A stretch of 64,000 nucleotides of DNA from contig NZ_JANHDH010000001.1 in NCBI RefSeq assembly GCF_026616195.1, positions 62,001-126,000 on the forward strand, in the 5' to 3' direction. This document shows positions 1-8,148 of this stretch, in pieces. The DNA comes from Haloarchaeobius amylolyticus. GTDB taxonomy: Archaea; Halobacteriota; Halobacteria; Halobacteriales; Natrialbaceae. A model generated the notes under the pieces. It did not search any database, had not been told where the DNA came from, and worked only from the letters and a program-made list of their open reading frames with translations. A program made the translations under genes and the position numbers. Numbering within the stretch: position 1 is the stretch's first letter; every line of letters begins with the position of its first letter.

Positions 1-672
1 ATCGGCGACATCGAGGCGCCCGAGGTGACGTGGGAGGAGATGCTCGAACACACCGAGGAGAACGAGGTGCGGTGTGCCCACCCGGAGACGGCCGCGGAGA
101 TGCGCGACCGCATCAGTGAGTACCAGAAGGAGGGCGACTCCATCGGCGGCAGCATCTACTTCGAGGTCCGTGGCGTCCCCCGTGGCCTCGGGGCGCCCCG
201 GTTCGACTCGCTGTCGGCCCGCCTCGGCCAGGCGATGATGGCGGTGCCGGCAGCGACCGCCTTCGAGTTCGGCCTCGGCCGCGAGGCCCGCCGCTACACC
301 GGGAGCGAGCGCAACGACGACTGGGAGTTCGGGCCCGACGGCGACCCGAAGCCGGTCGAGAACGACCACGGCGGCATCCAGGGCGGCATCAGCACCGGCG
401 AACCAATCTACGGTGAGGTGACGCTGCACGCGCCGACGTCCATCCCGAAGAAGCAGAAGACGGTCGACTGGGAGACCGGCGAGGAGGTCGAGGCGCAGGT
501 CATCGGCCGGCACGACCCGGTCCTCCCACCGCGTGGCGTCCCGGTCGTCGAGTCGATGCTTGCGCTGACGCTCGTCGACTTCATGCTCCTGGGCGGGCGC
601 ATCAACCCGGACCGCGTCGATGGCAAGGTCGGCGAGTACGACACCGACTACCACCCGTCGAAGCCGGAGTGA
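1..672 (+). CDS. aroC: Chorismate synthase, C-terminal part (5' end outside window)
   Basis: The reading frame is open from the first base and ends at a TGA at 670-672, so the N-terminus lies upstream of the window. The visible ~223 residues carry family hallmarks: GVPRGLGAPRFDSLSARLGQ, then AMMAVPAATAFEFG, then NDHGGIQGGISTGEPI, matching the FMN- and substrate-binding C-terminal half of chorismate synthase. The enzyme converts 5-enolpyruvylshikimate-3-phosphate to chorismate in aromatic amino acid synthesis, using reduced FMN. The C-terminus (YDTDYHPSKPE) looks complete. No partner shikimate gene is visible downstream; the next genes are on the other strand. The family call is secure; the start cannot be judged. 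Confidence 0.95.
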   Translation: MGDIEAPEVTWEEMLEHTEENEVRCAHPETAAEMRDRISEYQKEGDSIGGSIYFEVRGVPRGLGAPRFDSLSARLGQAMMAVPAATAFEFGLGREARRYTGSERNDDWEFGPDGDPKPVENDHGGIQGGISTGEPIYGEVTLHAPTSIPKKQKTVDWETGEEVEAQVIGRHDPVLPPRGVPVVESMLALTLVDFMLLGGRINPDRVDGKVGEYDTDYHPSKPE

Positions 673-702
673 GTCGGTCGGCTCGGGCGCTGTCGAGCAC
701 CC

Positions 703-1209
703 TCAGTCGTTGTCGAGTACCGTGATGCGGAGCAACACCGTGTTGGCGACCGCCGGCCGCAGTTCGTCGACGGTCGGGAGCCGGTGCCCCTCGATTCTGA
801 GCCCCAGCAGGCGGGCGTTCGCCGGACTCTCCGCCAGCCGTGCCCGGGCGAACCGGGCGACCTCGCGGTCGTCGGGAACCGCGGTCGCGACGCCGTGGAC
901 CGTCGCGCCACGGAGCCGGAGTCGAACCTCGTGGCCGCCCTGGAAGTTCTTCCACCAGTTCGAGCGCGTGACGACCGCCACGTCGTAGTCCTCGTCGGCG
1001 TCGCCCTCCCAGTAGGTGACCGGGATGGAGTACTCGCGACCGGTCCGCCGCCCCGCGAACCTGATGAGACAGAAGTACCTGCTGAGGAAGACGTGGAGCG
1101 GCGAGGCGAGCACCAGCCGGACCACCGGGTTGACCAGCCTGACCAGCGGGCGTGGCGCGGGCTGGACGCGCTCGACCCGGATGGGCGCCTCGGCGGCCGA
1201 CGATGCCAT
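703..1209 (-). CDS. DUF385/F420-type split-barrel family protein
   Basis: A 168-residue protein starting at ATG (1209-1207). The segment SRYFCLIRFAGRRTGREYSIPVTYWEGD, followed by VAVVTRSNWWKNFQGGHEVRLRLRG, is the pattern of the deazaflavin (F420)-dependent nitroreductase-like / pyridoxamine-phosphate-oxidase-like split barrel (DUF385 group). The N-terminal ~40 residues contain a hydrophobic stretch (PLVRLVNPVVRLVLASPLHVFL) that may be an amphipathic membrane anchor. It lies 72 bp downstream of a same-strand relative at 1282-1875, so the pair probably arose by duplication and may be co-transcribed. Cofactor and substrate cannot be read from the sequence. Family assignment is moderate. Confidence 0.7.
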   Translation of the reverse strand: MASSAAEAPIRVERVQPAPRPLVRLVNPVVRLVLASPLHVFLSRYFCLIRFAGRRTGREYSIPVTYWEGDADEDYDVAVVTRSNWWKNFQGGHEVRLRLRGATVHGVATAVPDDREVARFARARLAESPANARLLGLRIEGHRLPTVDELRPAVANTVLLRITVLDND

Positions 1210-1281
1210 GCAGAAGGTAGGAGACGCGTGGTGATAACGCGGGCCTCAGCCCGCAGATAGGTGCTGGAGGAAGGGTACTAC

Positions 1282-1875
1282 TCAGCGCGACGAACTGGCG
1301 GGCATGAACGGGCCACCGTACTCTCGTTCACTCGCCCCACCGTCGCCGTCGTCGTCGATGTCGATGGTCAGGAGGGCCGTCTCCTCGAGTGCCCGCAGGA
1401 AGTGCGCCCGGATGGGCTCTCCGCTGCCCTCGACCAGCACACCGATCCGCTTCCCGGCGTCGCGCCCGTAGGCTGCGACGTAGTCGCGGGCGAACCGGGC
1501 GACAGAGCGCCGACGGTTCGAGACGGTCGCGGCGACCACCTGCCACTCGTCGTCCAGCAGCAGCGAGAGCGTCCCGCCCGCCGTGAGCGGTTCCCACCAG
1601 TCCCCGCGGCCGATGATGTAGAGCCGGTTCTCGTTGTGCGGGAGGTGGTGGACGCCGACCCTGACGGTCCGTGCCGTGCCCGTCTCCGGGTCGACGACCC
1701 GGGCGAGCGTGAGGGCGTCGTCGAACCGACGGCGCAGCGACGTTCGCAACAGGAGGTTCGTCAGTGGCCCGAGCAGCGCGTACCGGAACCGTCGTTCGAG
1801 CGGGCGGGTCCGCGTCACCCGGACCGGCAGGCCCGTCTCCCTGCTCTCCAGTGGGTGTCTGGTCTCCGAACTCAT
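1282..1875 (-). CDS. DUF385-like split-barrel protein, paralogue of downstream gene
   Basis: A 197-residue protein with ATG at 1875-1873. It shares layout with the gene at 703-1209: a hydrophobic N-terminal part (RYALLGPLTNLLLRTSLRRR), a central strand region (NRLYIIGRGDWWEPLTAGG), then LSLLLDDEWQVVAATVSNRR and a helical segment ending in LLTIDIDDD. The WW in a G/N-x-W-W context and the following Gly-rich turn match the DUF385 split-barrel pattern, but the sequence is more divergent. The C-terminus is an acidic/Gly tail. Flavin or F420 binding is inferred from the family, not visible. Upstream lies a 195-bp AT-richer spacer shared with the divergent korA gene. Confidence 0.6.
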   Translation of the reverse strand: MSSETRHPLESRETGLPVRVTRTRPLERRFRYALLGPLTNLLLRTSLRRRFDDALTLARVVDPETGTARTVRVGVHHLPHNENRLYIIGRGDWWEPLTAGGTLSLLLDDEWQVVAATVSNRRRSVARFARDYVAAYGRDAGKRIGVLVEGSGEPIRAHFLRALEETALLTIDIDDDGDGGASEREYGGPFMPASSSR

Positions 1876-2032
1876 GGGTGACCTACGCGGTTCGAGCGGA
1901 TTAGTGAACGCTAACCATCAGGTGAGTACTGCTAGCAAGCCTCGCAAAATTTGCAACGAGTTCCGGTGTTTATCACAATTAATCCGTGCTAATGTATAGC
2001 AAAGGCTTTAGTCGCACTCATTCGAACTTTAG

Positions 2033-2040
2033 GATACAAA
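2033..2040 (+). promoter_or_regulatory. Possible TATA element for korAB
   Basis: GATACAAA is centred about 34 bp before the korA ATG, in an AT-richer spacer (1876-2070) between divergent genes. The spacing fits a leaderless or short-leader archaeal transcript. The match to a TATA consensus is weak, and CTTTAG at about 2028-2033 is an alternative. No clear operator is visible. Confidence 0.35.
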
Positions 2041-2070
2041 GGTCTCAACGAGGGGCCGTGATTACCGAGC

Positions 2071-3981
2071 ATGACTGATGATGAACTTATCTGGCGAATC
2101 GCAGGTGGTTCCGGTGACGGGATCGACTCGACGAGCCAGAACTTCGCGAAAGCCCTGATGCGTGCCGGGCTGCATATCTTCACACACCGACACTATCCGT
2201 CGCGCATTCGCGGCGGCCACACCTACGTGGAGATCCGCGCATCTGGGGACGACGTACAGTCTCGGGGAGACGGGTACAACTGCTTGCTCGCCCTTGGCGA
2301 CTCGTTCGCCCGTAACCCGAAGGAAGAAGCCGTCTACGGTGACGAAGAGATCAAGCCGCTCTCGGAGAACCTCGACGAGCTCCGTGAGGGTGGCATCATC
2401 GTCTACGACACCGGCCTCTTCGACGAGGAGGACATCGAGGAGCTGAACCTCGAGGAACGCGCCGAGGAGAACGGCTGGCACCTCTACCCGTTCGACCTTC
2501 GCGGCCTCGCGAAGGAGCACGGTCGCGAGGTCATGCGCAACACCGCGGGTGTCGGCGTCACCGCCGCACTGCTGGGCATGGACCTCCAGCACATCGAGGA
2601 CCTCATGACGGACGCCATGTCCGGCGACATCCTCGAGAACAACCTCGCCATCCTCGAGGAGGCCTACGAGATGGCCGAGGAGCAGTTCGACTTCGAGCAC
2701 GACCTGCGCGTCCCCACCGGGGAGCACGACGAGGAGCAGGTCCTCGTCTCCGGGTCGAACGCCATCGCCTACGGTGCCATCGACGCCGGCTGCCGCTTCA
2801 TCGCCGGCTACCCGATGACCCCGTGGACCGACGTGTTCACCATCATGTCCCAGAACCTGCCCCAGATGGGCGGCATCTCCGAGCAGGTCGAGGACGAGAT
2901 CGCCGCGGCCGCCCTGGCCGTCGGCGCCAGCCACGCCGGCGCGAAGGCCATGTCCGGGTCGTCCGGCGGTGGCTTCGCGCTCATGTCCGAGCCGCTCGGT
3001 CTCGCCGAGATGACCGAGACGCCGCTCGTCCTCATCGAGTCCATGCGTGCCGGTCCCTCGACCGGGATGCCGACCAAGCCCGAGCAGGGTGACCTCGAAC
3101 ACGTCCTGTACACCAGCCAGGGCGACTCCCAGCGCGTCGTCTTCGCGCCGGGCAACATCGAGGAGGCGTACGAGCAGACCCGCATGGCGTTCCACATCGC
3201 CTACGAGTACCAGATTCCGACCATCCTCATCTACGACCAGAAGCTCTCCGGCGAGAACCAGAACCTCGACGAGAGCTTCTTCGACCGCGAGCCCGACGCG
3301 AGCCTGGGCTCGACGCTCACCGAGGAGGAACTGTCCGAGGCGGCCCACGACGTCGCCGGCAAGTTCAAGCGCTTCCAGTCGGACCCCGACGAGACCGAGA
3401 ACGGCGTCAGCCCGCGCTCCCTGCCGGGACAGAAGGGCGGTCGCTACCTCGCGTCGGGTAACGAGCACTGGCCGTCGGGCCACATCGCCGAGGACCCGGA
3501 CAACCGCGTCCTCCAGATGGACCGCCGCAAGCGCAAGCTCGAGTCCATCCGCGAGGAGCTGAACGAGGAACACGAGACCCAGCAGACCTACTTCGGCCCC
3601 GACGAGGCCGACTACGGTATCATCACCTGGGGCTCCTCCCAGGGTAGCGTGAAGGAGGCCGTCGACCGCCTCAACGACGACGGCCACTCCGTCAGGGCCA
3701 TCAGCGTCTCCGACATGATGCCGTTCCCGGAGACCGAGGTCACCGAGTTCCTCGAGAGCGTCGAGGAGGCCATGGTCGTCGAGATGAACGCCACGGCCCA
3801 GTTCCGTGGCCTGCTCCAGAAGGAGCTCGGCGCCTACGGCGAGAAGCTCTCCTCGCTGCTGAAGTACAACGGCAACCCGTTCGAGCCCGCCGAGATCGTC
3901 GAGGGCTACGAGATCAACCTCGACGGCGGCTCCGAGGAACCGGCCTCTCAGGTCCGTATCGAGCCCGCAGCAGGTGATTAG
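2071..3981 (+). CDS. korA: 2-oxoacid:ferredoxin oxidoreductase, alpha subunit
   Basis: A 636-residue fused gamma-alpha subunit of a CoA-dependent 2-oxoacid:ferredoxin oxidoreductase. The N-terminal third (about residues 8-190) is the gamma-type domain (WRIAGGSGDGIDSTSQNFAK, then THRHYPSRIRGGHTYVEIR). After an acidic linker comes the alpha domain from about residue 228, with SGSNAIAYGAIDAGCRFIAG, YPMTPWTDV and the SGSSGGGFALMSE loop of the pyrimidine-binding side of the TPP site. It forms a complex with the beta subunit 3 bp downstream and feeds low-potential electrons to halophilic ferredoxin, with no NAD step. Haloarchaea have pyruvate (Por) and 2-oxoglutarate (Kor) versions; the kor symbol is my best reading, and substrate specificity is not proven by sequence. 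Confidence 0.9.
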   Translation: MTDDELIWRIAGGSGDGIDSTSQNFAKALMRAGLHIFTHRHYPSRIRGGHTYVEIRASGDDVQSRGDGYNCLLALGDSFARNPKEEAVYGDEEIKPLSENLDELREGGIIVYDTGLFDEEDIEELNLEERAEENGWHLYPFDLRGLAKEHGREVMRNTAGVGVTAALLGMDLQHIEDLMTDAMSGDILENNLAILEEAYEMAEEQFDFEHDLRVPTGEHDEEQVLVSGSNAIAYGAIDAGCRFIAGYPMTPWTDVFTIMSQNLPQMGGISEQVEDEIAAAALAVGASHAGAKAMSGSSGGGFALMSEPLGLAEMTETPLVLIESMRAGPSTGMPTKPEQGDLEHVLYTSQGDSQRVVFAPGNIEEAYEQTRMAFHIAYEYQIPTILIYDQKLSGENQNLDESFFDREPDASLGSTLTEEELSEAAHDVAGKFKRFQSDPDETENGVSPRSLPGQKGGRYLASGNEHWPSGHIAEDPDNRVLQMDRRKRKLESIREELNEEHETQQTYFGPDEADYGIITWGSSQGSVKEAVDRLNDDGHSVRAISVSDMMPFPETEVTEFLESVEEAMVVEMNATAQFRGLLQKELGAYGEKLSSLLKYNGNPFEPAEIVEGYEINLDGGSEEPASQVRIEPAAGD

Positions 3982-3984
3982 ATC

Positions 3985-4920
3985 ATGAGTGCATTCAACG
4001 CAATCGGAGAAGACCGCGAGATCGACCGCGACGAGTTCACACCGACGAACGAACCCCAGCCGACCTGGTGTCCGGGGTGCGGTGACTTCGGTGTCCTCAA
4101 GGCGCTGAAGCAGGCGCTCCCGGAGGTCGGCCTGAACCCCGAGGAGGTCCTGACCGTCACGGGTATCGGGTGTTCCGGCAAACTGAACAGCTACCTCGAC
4201 AGCTACGGCTTCCACACCATCCACGGCCGCTCCCTGCCCGTCGCGCGTGCCGCGAAGCTCGCCAACGACGGCCTGGAGGTCATCGCCGCCGGCGGTGACG
4301 GTGACGGCTACGGTATCGGCGGGAACCACTTCATGCACACCGCCCGGGAGAACCACGACATGACCTACATCGTGTTCAACAACGAGGTCTTCGGCCTGAC
4401 GAAGGGCCAGACCTCGCCCACCTCGCCCAAGGGCCACAAGTCGAAGACGACGCCCCACGGGAACACGAAGACCCCCATCCGGCCGCTCTCGCTGGCCCTG
4501 ACCTCGGGTGCGACGTACATCGCCCGCACCGCCGCGGTCAACCCGAACCAGGCCAAGGAGATCATCAAGGAGGCCATCGAGCACGACGGCTTCGCGCACG
4601 TCGACTTCCTCACCCAGTGCCCGACCTGGAACAAGGACGCCCGCCAGTACGTCCCCTACATCGACATCCAGGATTCGGACGACTACGAGCACGACATCCA
4701 CGACCGCGAGGAGGCCTCGCGCATGATGTACGAGACCGAGACCCAGCTCTACGAGGGGACGGTCCTCACCGGTCGCTACTACGTCGACGAGGACGCCGAG
4801 TCCTACCAGGCACAGAAGAAGGACGTCGGTGAGATGCCCGAGGAGCCGCTCGCCGAGCGCTACTTCGACGACGACTACGACTGGGAGCGTAGCTACGACC
4901 TGCTCGACCGCCACAAGTAA
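3985..4920 (+). CDS. korB: 2-oxoacid:ferredoxin oxidoreductase, beta subunit
   Basis: A 311-residue beta subunit that binds thiamine diphosphate and the [4Fe-4S] cluster. Visible elements are WCPGCGDFGVL (cluster cysteines), GIGCSGKLNSY, the TPP/Mg motif GGDGDGYGIGGNHFMH running into YIVFNNEVFGLTKGQ, and a fourth conserved Cys in FLTQCPTWN. The start ATG lies 3 bp after the korA stop, so the two are translated from one mRNA. Length and order match the two-subunit haloarchaeal enzymes, which lack a separate ferredoxin-like delta subunit. An Lrp-type regulator gene follows 86 bp later and is a candidate regulator of the pair. Confidence 0.92.
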   Translation: MSAFNAIGEDREIDRDEFTPTNEPQPTWCPGCGDFGVLKALKQALPEVGLNPEEVLTVTGIGCSGKLNSYLDSYGFHTIHGRSLPVARAAKLANDGLEVIAAGGDGDGYGIGGNHFMHTARENHDMTYIVFNNEVFGLTKGQTSPTSPKGHKSKTTPHGNTKTPIRPLSLALTSGATYIARTAAVNPNQAKEIIKEAIEHDGFAHVDFLTQCPTWNKDARQYVPYIDIQDSDDYEHDIHDREEASRMMYETETQLYEGTVLTGRYYVDEDAESYQAQKKDVGEMPEEPLAERYFDDDYDWERSYDLLDRHK

Positions 4921-4979
4921 TCGCGGCCCCGACCGGCTGCCTCGCCCCGCGAGGTCCGGTTCACGGATTCAAAAGATAT

Positions 4980-4996
4980 TTTTCCGCGTGGGAAAA
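4980..4996. promoter_or_regulatory. Perfect inverted repeat in lrp-type promoter
   Basis: TTTTCC (4980-4985), five bases, then GGAAAA (4991-4996). The element sits just after an AT-rich TATA-like run (AAAGATATT, 4972-4980) and just before the ATG at 5007 of an Lrp/AsnC regulator. A dyad in this place would block the pre-initiation complex, so an autoregulatory operator is a plausible inference. Confidence 0.5.
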
Positions 4997-5006
4997 TCTG
5001 TCTACT

Positions 5007-5435
5007 ATGAGTACGCAGTCGACGGCCGACCGCATCCTGTCGGTTCTCGAAGAGGATGCCCAGGCCTCCTACGCCGAGATCGCGGACCGGGCGGACGTCT
5101 CGAAACCGACGGTCAGGAAGTACATCCGCAAACTGGAGGACGAGGGTGTCATCGTCGGCTACTCCGCCGACGTGGACCCGAAGAAGCTCTCCAGCCAGTC
5201 CATCGCCATGGTCGGCATCGACGTGGACAGTGGGAGCTACGTCGAGACCACCCGGACCCTGAAGGAGCTGGACTCGGTCGAGTCGCTGTACACCTCCAGC
5301 GGGGACCACATGCTGATGGCCGAGGTGCGGGCGGCCGACGGTGACGCGCTCGGGGACGTCATCCACGACGAGATCCTCGCCATCGAGGGCGTGACCGCCG
5401 CCCACCCGTCGTTCCTGCAGGAGCGACTGAAGTAG
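5007..5435 (+). CDS. Lrp/AsnC family transcriptional regulator
   Basis: A 142-residue regulator. Residues ~7-55 form the winged helix-turn-helix (ADRILSVLEEDAQASYAEIA, then DVSKPTVRKYIRKLEDEGVI), followed by the linker GYSADVDPKKL. A RAM-type ligand-binding/oligomerisation domain occupies ~65-140, with DVDSGSYVETTRTLKELDSV and the turn SLYTSSGDHMLMAEVRA. Such proteins form dimers to octamers and sense amino acids or small metabolites. It lies just downstream of korAB, which suggests it may adjust 2-oxoacid metabolism, though the target is an inference. A perfect dyad overlaps its own promoter and suggests autoregulation. The start at MSTQSTADR is well supported by TATA spacing. Confidence 0.88.
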   Translation: MSTQSTADRILSVLEEDAQASYAEIADRADVSKPTVRKYIRKLEDEGVIVGYSADVDPKKLSSQSIAMVGIDVDSGSYVETTRTLKELDSVESLYTSSGDHMLMAEVRAADGDALGDVIHDEILAIEGVTAAHPSFLQERLK

Positions 5436-5513
5436 CCGTCGACTGCGCGGGCCACCGCGACGCCCGGTTCCGCATCCCGCGTTCTTTTCCCGGCGCTGGC
5501 CCTACCCTCGTCC

Positions 5514-5996
5514 ATGCCTACCTACCGCCGCGAGACCGTCGTCCGCGCGCCCTTCGAGGACGTCTGGGAGTTCCACTCGAAGGTCTCCGGCCTCGAAGCC
5601 CTCACGCCCGACTGGATGCACCTCCGCGTCGAATCGGTCACCGGCCCCGACGGCGACCCGGACCCCGGCATCCTCGAACCCGGCGCCGAGATCGACATGT
5701 CGATGCGCCCCCTGAACGTCGGCCCGCGCCAGCGCTGGACCTCCGTCATCACCGAGCGCGAGGAGGACGACGGCGCGGCGTTCTTCCGCGACGAGATGCG
5801 CGGCGGCCCCTTCCGGAAGTGGGTCCACACCCATAGCTTCTACGCGACCGACGGCGGCACCAAGGTCGAGGACCGGGTGGAGTACCGCCTGCCACTGGGC
5901 GGCCTCGGCGACATCGCGGGGCCGCTGGCCTGGGTCGGCTTCGAGCCCATGTTCCGGGCGCGCCACAGGGCGACGAAGAAACTGCTCGAGTCCTGA
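5514..5996 (+). CDS. SRPBCC (START/polyketide-cyclase-like) family protein
   Basis: A 160-residue single-domain protein. It begins with the typical SRPBCC first strand and helix (YRRETVVRAPFEDVWEFHSK) and the segment VSGLEALTPDWMHLRV. It ends with the paired strands (GGTKVEDRVEYRLPLGGLGD) and the long C-terminal helix RHRATKKLLE. This fold encloses a hydrophobic pocket for lipids or aromatic ligands. Haloarchaeal genomes carry several copies of unknown ligand. There is no signal peptide, so it is cytosolic. The gene is short and lone, 78 bp after the regulator gene. The exact role is unknown. Confidence 0.8.
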   Translation: MPTYRRETVVRAPFEDVWEFHSKVSGLEALTPDWMHLRVESVTGPDGDPDPGILEPGAEIDMSMRPLNVGPRQRWTSVITEREEDDGAAFFRDEMRGGPFRKWVHTHSFYATDGGTKVEDRVEYRLPLGGLGDIAGPLAWVGFEPMFRARHRATKKLLES

Positions 5997-6062
5997 CCCA
6001 GGTACCGGCACTGGCGTCGGGGTAGCACGACCCTTTTCTGCCGTGGCGTGCTATCACTGCGC

Positions 6063-6617
6063 ATGGCTCACGTAGTCGTCGTCGGTGGCGGACCGGCAGG
6101 ACTGTCCGCCGCCCTGTTCACCGCGAAGAACGGCCTCGAGACGACCGTCTTCGACACCGACGGGACCTGGATGCACAAAGCTCATCTATTCAACTACCTC
6201 GGCATCGAGTCCGAGGACGGCTCGGCGTTCATGGACGACGCCCGCGAGCAGGTCGACGACTTCGGCGTCGACCGCCACCAGGGCGAGGAGGTCACCGGCG
6301 TCGAGGCCGCCGGCGACGGCTTCACCGTCACCACAGCGGACGACGAGTACGAGGCGGACTACGTCGTGCTCGCGACCGGCGCGAACCGTGACCTCGCCGA
6401 GGGCCTCGGCTGTGACTTCGACGGCGACGTGGTCGACGTGGGCGTCTCCATGGAGACGAGCGTCGCGGACGCCTACGCGACCGGCGCGATGGTCCGCGAC
6501 CAGGAGTGGCAGGCCATCATCTCCGCCGGGGACGGTGCGGCCGCCGCCCTGAACATCCTCTCGAAGGAGGAGGGCGAGCACTTCCACGACTTCGACACGC
6601 CCGAAGACGCGGAGTGA
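6063..6617 (+). CDS. Small FAD/NAD(P)-binding oxidoreductase, thioredoxin-reductase-like
   Basis: A protein of 184 residues counted from the ATG at 6063; an in-frame upstream start adds only MLSLR. The dinucleotide-binding signature VVVVGGGPAGLSAALF is at the N-terminus. ATG motif VVLATGANRDLAEG lies in the middle, and the C-terminal FAD-site signature AYATGAMVRD-x-EWQAIISAGDG near the end. The protein is little more than one FAD domain; the separate NADPH domain and the CxxC redox pair of true thioredoxin reductases (about 300 residues) are missing. A role as a short flavoprotein reductase is inferred. Upstream, a 7-bp dyad (TAGCACG at 6023, CGTGCTA at 6047) flanks the promoter region. Confidence 0.82.
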   Translation: MAHVVVVGGGPAGLSAALFTAKNGLETTVFDTDGTWMHKAHLFNYLGIESEDGSAFMDDAREQVDDFGVDRHQGEEVTGVEAAGDGFTVTTADDEYEADYVVLATGANRDLAEGLGCDFDGDVVDVGVSMETSVADAYATGAMVRDQEWQAIISAGDGAAAALNILSKEEGEHFHDFDTPEDAE

Positions 6618-6668
6618 CCCCGGCGGGTTCCACACAAAGTACTTACATTTTTGCGGGGAAGGTCGACT

Positions 6669-7208
6669 GTGCAGGACACGACCAGGTACGGCCTCGCGAC
6701 GCTCTCGGGGCTTGCGATTCTCGGAGGACCGTCACTCCCGGGCGGCGGTCTCTGGACGAACCTCGACTGGCTGTTCTCGACCGGTGTCGTGCTGGTCGTC
6801 TTCGGGGTCACTGGAACGCTCTGGCGGTCGGTTGACTGGCTGCCAGACCGTAATTTCACTCGTCTTCTGGCCGTGTCGTCCGTCTCGATACTCGCCGCAG
6901 CCGCGGGCGGCCACCTGCTCCTCTCCGGGGAACCCTGGCTCAAGGCATCGTTCGGACTCGTCGGTCTCGGCGTCCCGTTGCTCATCGCGTCGGACTCGAC
7001 ACGTGAGGCTGCCCTGATACTGGGTGGTTTCTACGTCTTGTTGCCAGTCATGATGGTCGCGAAAACGCTGGCAGACGGCTGGAGTGCACCGTGGGCCGCG
7101 GCCTACGTCTCCGCCGTCGTCGTGAGCGCGGTCGCATGGAGTTTCGTCGCGGGGCCGCTGTTCTACGTCTTCCGGCCGACCGCGACGAAGGACGGGCCCG
7201 GGACGTAG
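6669..7208 (+). CDS. Haloarchaeal multi-pass membrane protein, unknown function
   Basis: A hydrophobic protein of 179 residues from GTG at 6669; a TTG at 6651 would add six residues. The GTG is preferred because a TATA-like TACTTACA is centred about 26 bp before it. Five to six membrane segments are visible, including WLFSTGVVLVVFGVTGTLW, LLAVSSVSILAAAAGGHLL, LILGGFYVLLPVMMVA and AAYVSAVVVSAVAWSFVAG. No recognised catalytic or transport motif is seen. It lies 51 bp after the FAD protein gene on the same strand but appears to have its own promoter. I do not recognise a family; it may be lineage-restricted. Confidence 0.65.
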   Translation: MQDTTRYGLATLSGLAILGGPSLPGGGLWTNLDWLFSTGVVLVVFGVTGTLWRSVDWLPDRNFTRLLAVSSVSILAAAAGGHLLLSGEPWLKASFGLVGLGVPLLIASDSTREAALILGGFYVLLPVMMVAKTLADGWSAPWAAAYVSAVVVSAVAWSFVAGPLFYVFRPTATKDGPGT

Positions 7209-7220
7209 AACCAGTCTCCG

Positions 7221-8090
7221 CTACGACTGCGCCAGCACCACACCGGCGAGCACCAGCACCCCACCTACGACGGTCGTCACCGTCACGGGTTCCGAGAGAT
7301 AGACCGCCCCCAGCGCGACCGTCACGGCCGGCTCGACCGTGCTCAGGACGCTGGCGCGGCTCGCGCCGACGCGCTGGATGCCCGCGAAGAAGGCGAAGAT
7401 GGGGACGATGGTCGCGACGAGCGAGATGCCGACCACCACGCTCCACTGGGCCGGGCCCGCAGGGACCGACAGCGTCCCGGTCAGGCTCCCGACCGCGAGA
7501 AAGGCGCCGCCGGCTGCGGGCAGGACGTGCGCCGTCAGCGTCCGGGGCCGGACCGAGTCCAGTGCCATCCCGCTGGCGGTGATGTAGCCGGCGTAGACGA
7601 CCGCGGCGGCGAGCACGATGGTCACGCCGAGTGGGTCCGCACCTGCCGGGTCGACGCCGAGGACCAGCGCCACCCCGGCGAGACAGAGCACGAGCGCGGC
7701 GACGAGCCGGGGCGTGACGGTCTCGCGCCCGCTCAGGAGCGCGAGGCAGACGACGAACGCCGGGTAGGTGTAGAGGACGATGCCCGCCAGTCCGGCCGTG
7801 AGGTAGCCCAGCCCGACGAAGTAGAGACCACTCATCAGGGCGTAGCCGAGAGTCCCGAGGCCGAGAGCGACCGCGAGCCCGCGCCCCGTGAGGACGCTGG
7901 CGTTGCCACGCATACTCAGGACTCCCCAGACGAGCAGGCTGGCGATGACGAATCGGGCGGCGAGCAGCGTCGGGACTGTCAGGCCGGCGGCCTCGGCGAG
8001 CTTGCCGAAGATACCGAGAGTCCCGAAGCCGACCGCGGAGACGACGACGAGCAACGCACCGGTGGTCTCTTCGTCCACGTGGGGTCGCAC
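7221..8090 (-). CDS. EamA/DMT-superfamily transporter
   Basis: About 289 residues from a GTG at 8090-8088; a second in-frame GTG is at 8078, and the open frame extends further upstream without typical sequence. The protein has ten likely membrane segments in two EamA repeats. Repeat one starts with ETTGALLVVVSAVGFGTLGI and contains GLYFVGLGYLTAGLAGIVLY. Repeat two has LGVTIVLAAAVVYAGYITAS and ends in the typical GVLVLAGVVLAQS. DMT transporters of this type move metabolites or amino acids, often outward; the substrate cannot be deduced. It is divergent from a second EamA gene 58 bp away, so the two may share a control region. Confidence 0.82.
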   Translation of the reverse strand: MRPHVDEETTGALLVVVSAVGFGTLGIFGKLAEAAGLTVPTLLAARFVIASLLVWGVLSMRGNASVLTGRGLAVALGLGTLGYALMSGLYFVGLGYLTAGLAGIVLYTYPAFVVCLALLSGRETVTPRLVAALVLCLAGVALVLGVDPAGADPLGVTIVLAAAVVYAGYITASGMALDSVRPRTLTAHVLPAAGGAFLAVGSLTGTLSVPAGPAQWSVVVGISLVATIVPIFAFFAGIQRVGASRASVLSTVEPAVTVALGAVYLSEPVTVTTVVGGVLVLAGVVLAQS

Positions 8091-8148
8091 TCGGTGGAGG
8101 GGGTAAACCCCCGCGATTCGCCGCCGGCGTGCCGGTTCCGCAAGCAGT

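Noticed and set aside
2062-4914. A 950-codon open frame antisense to korAB
   Set aside because: Same codon-bias effect; korA and korB motifs are clear on the plus strand and the antisense product has no recognisable domain.
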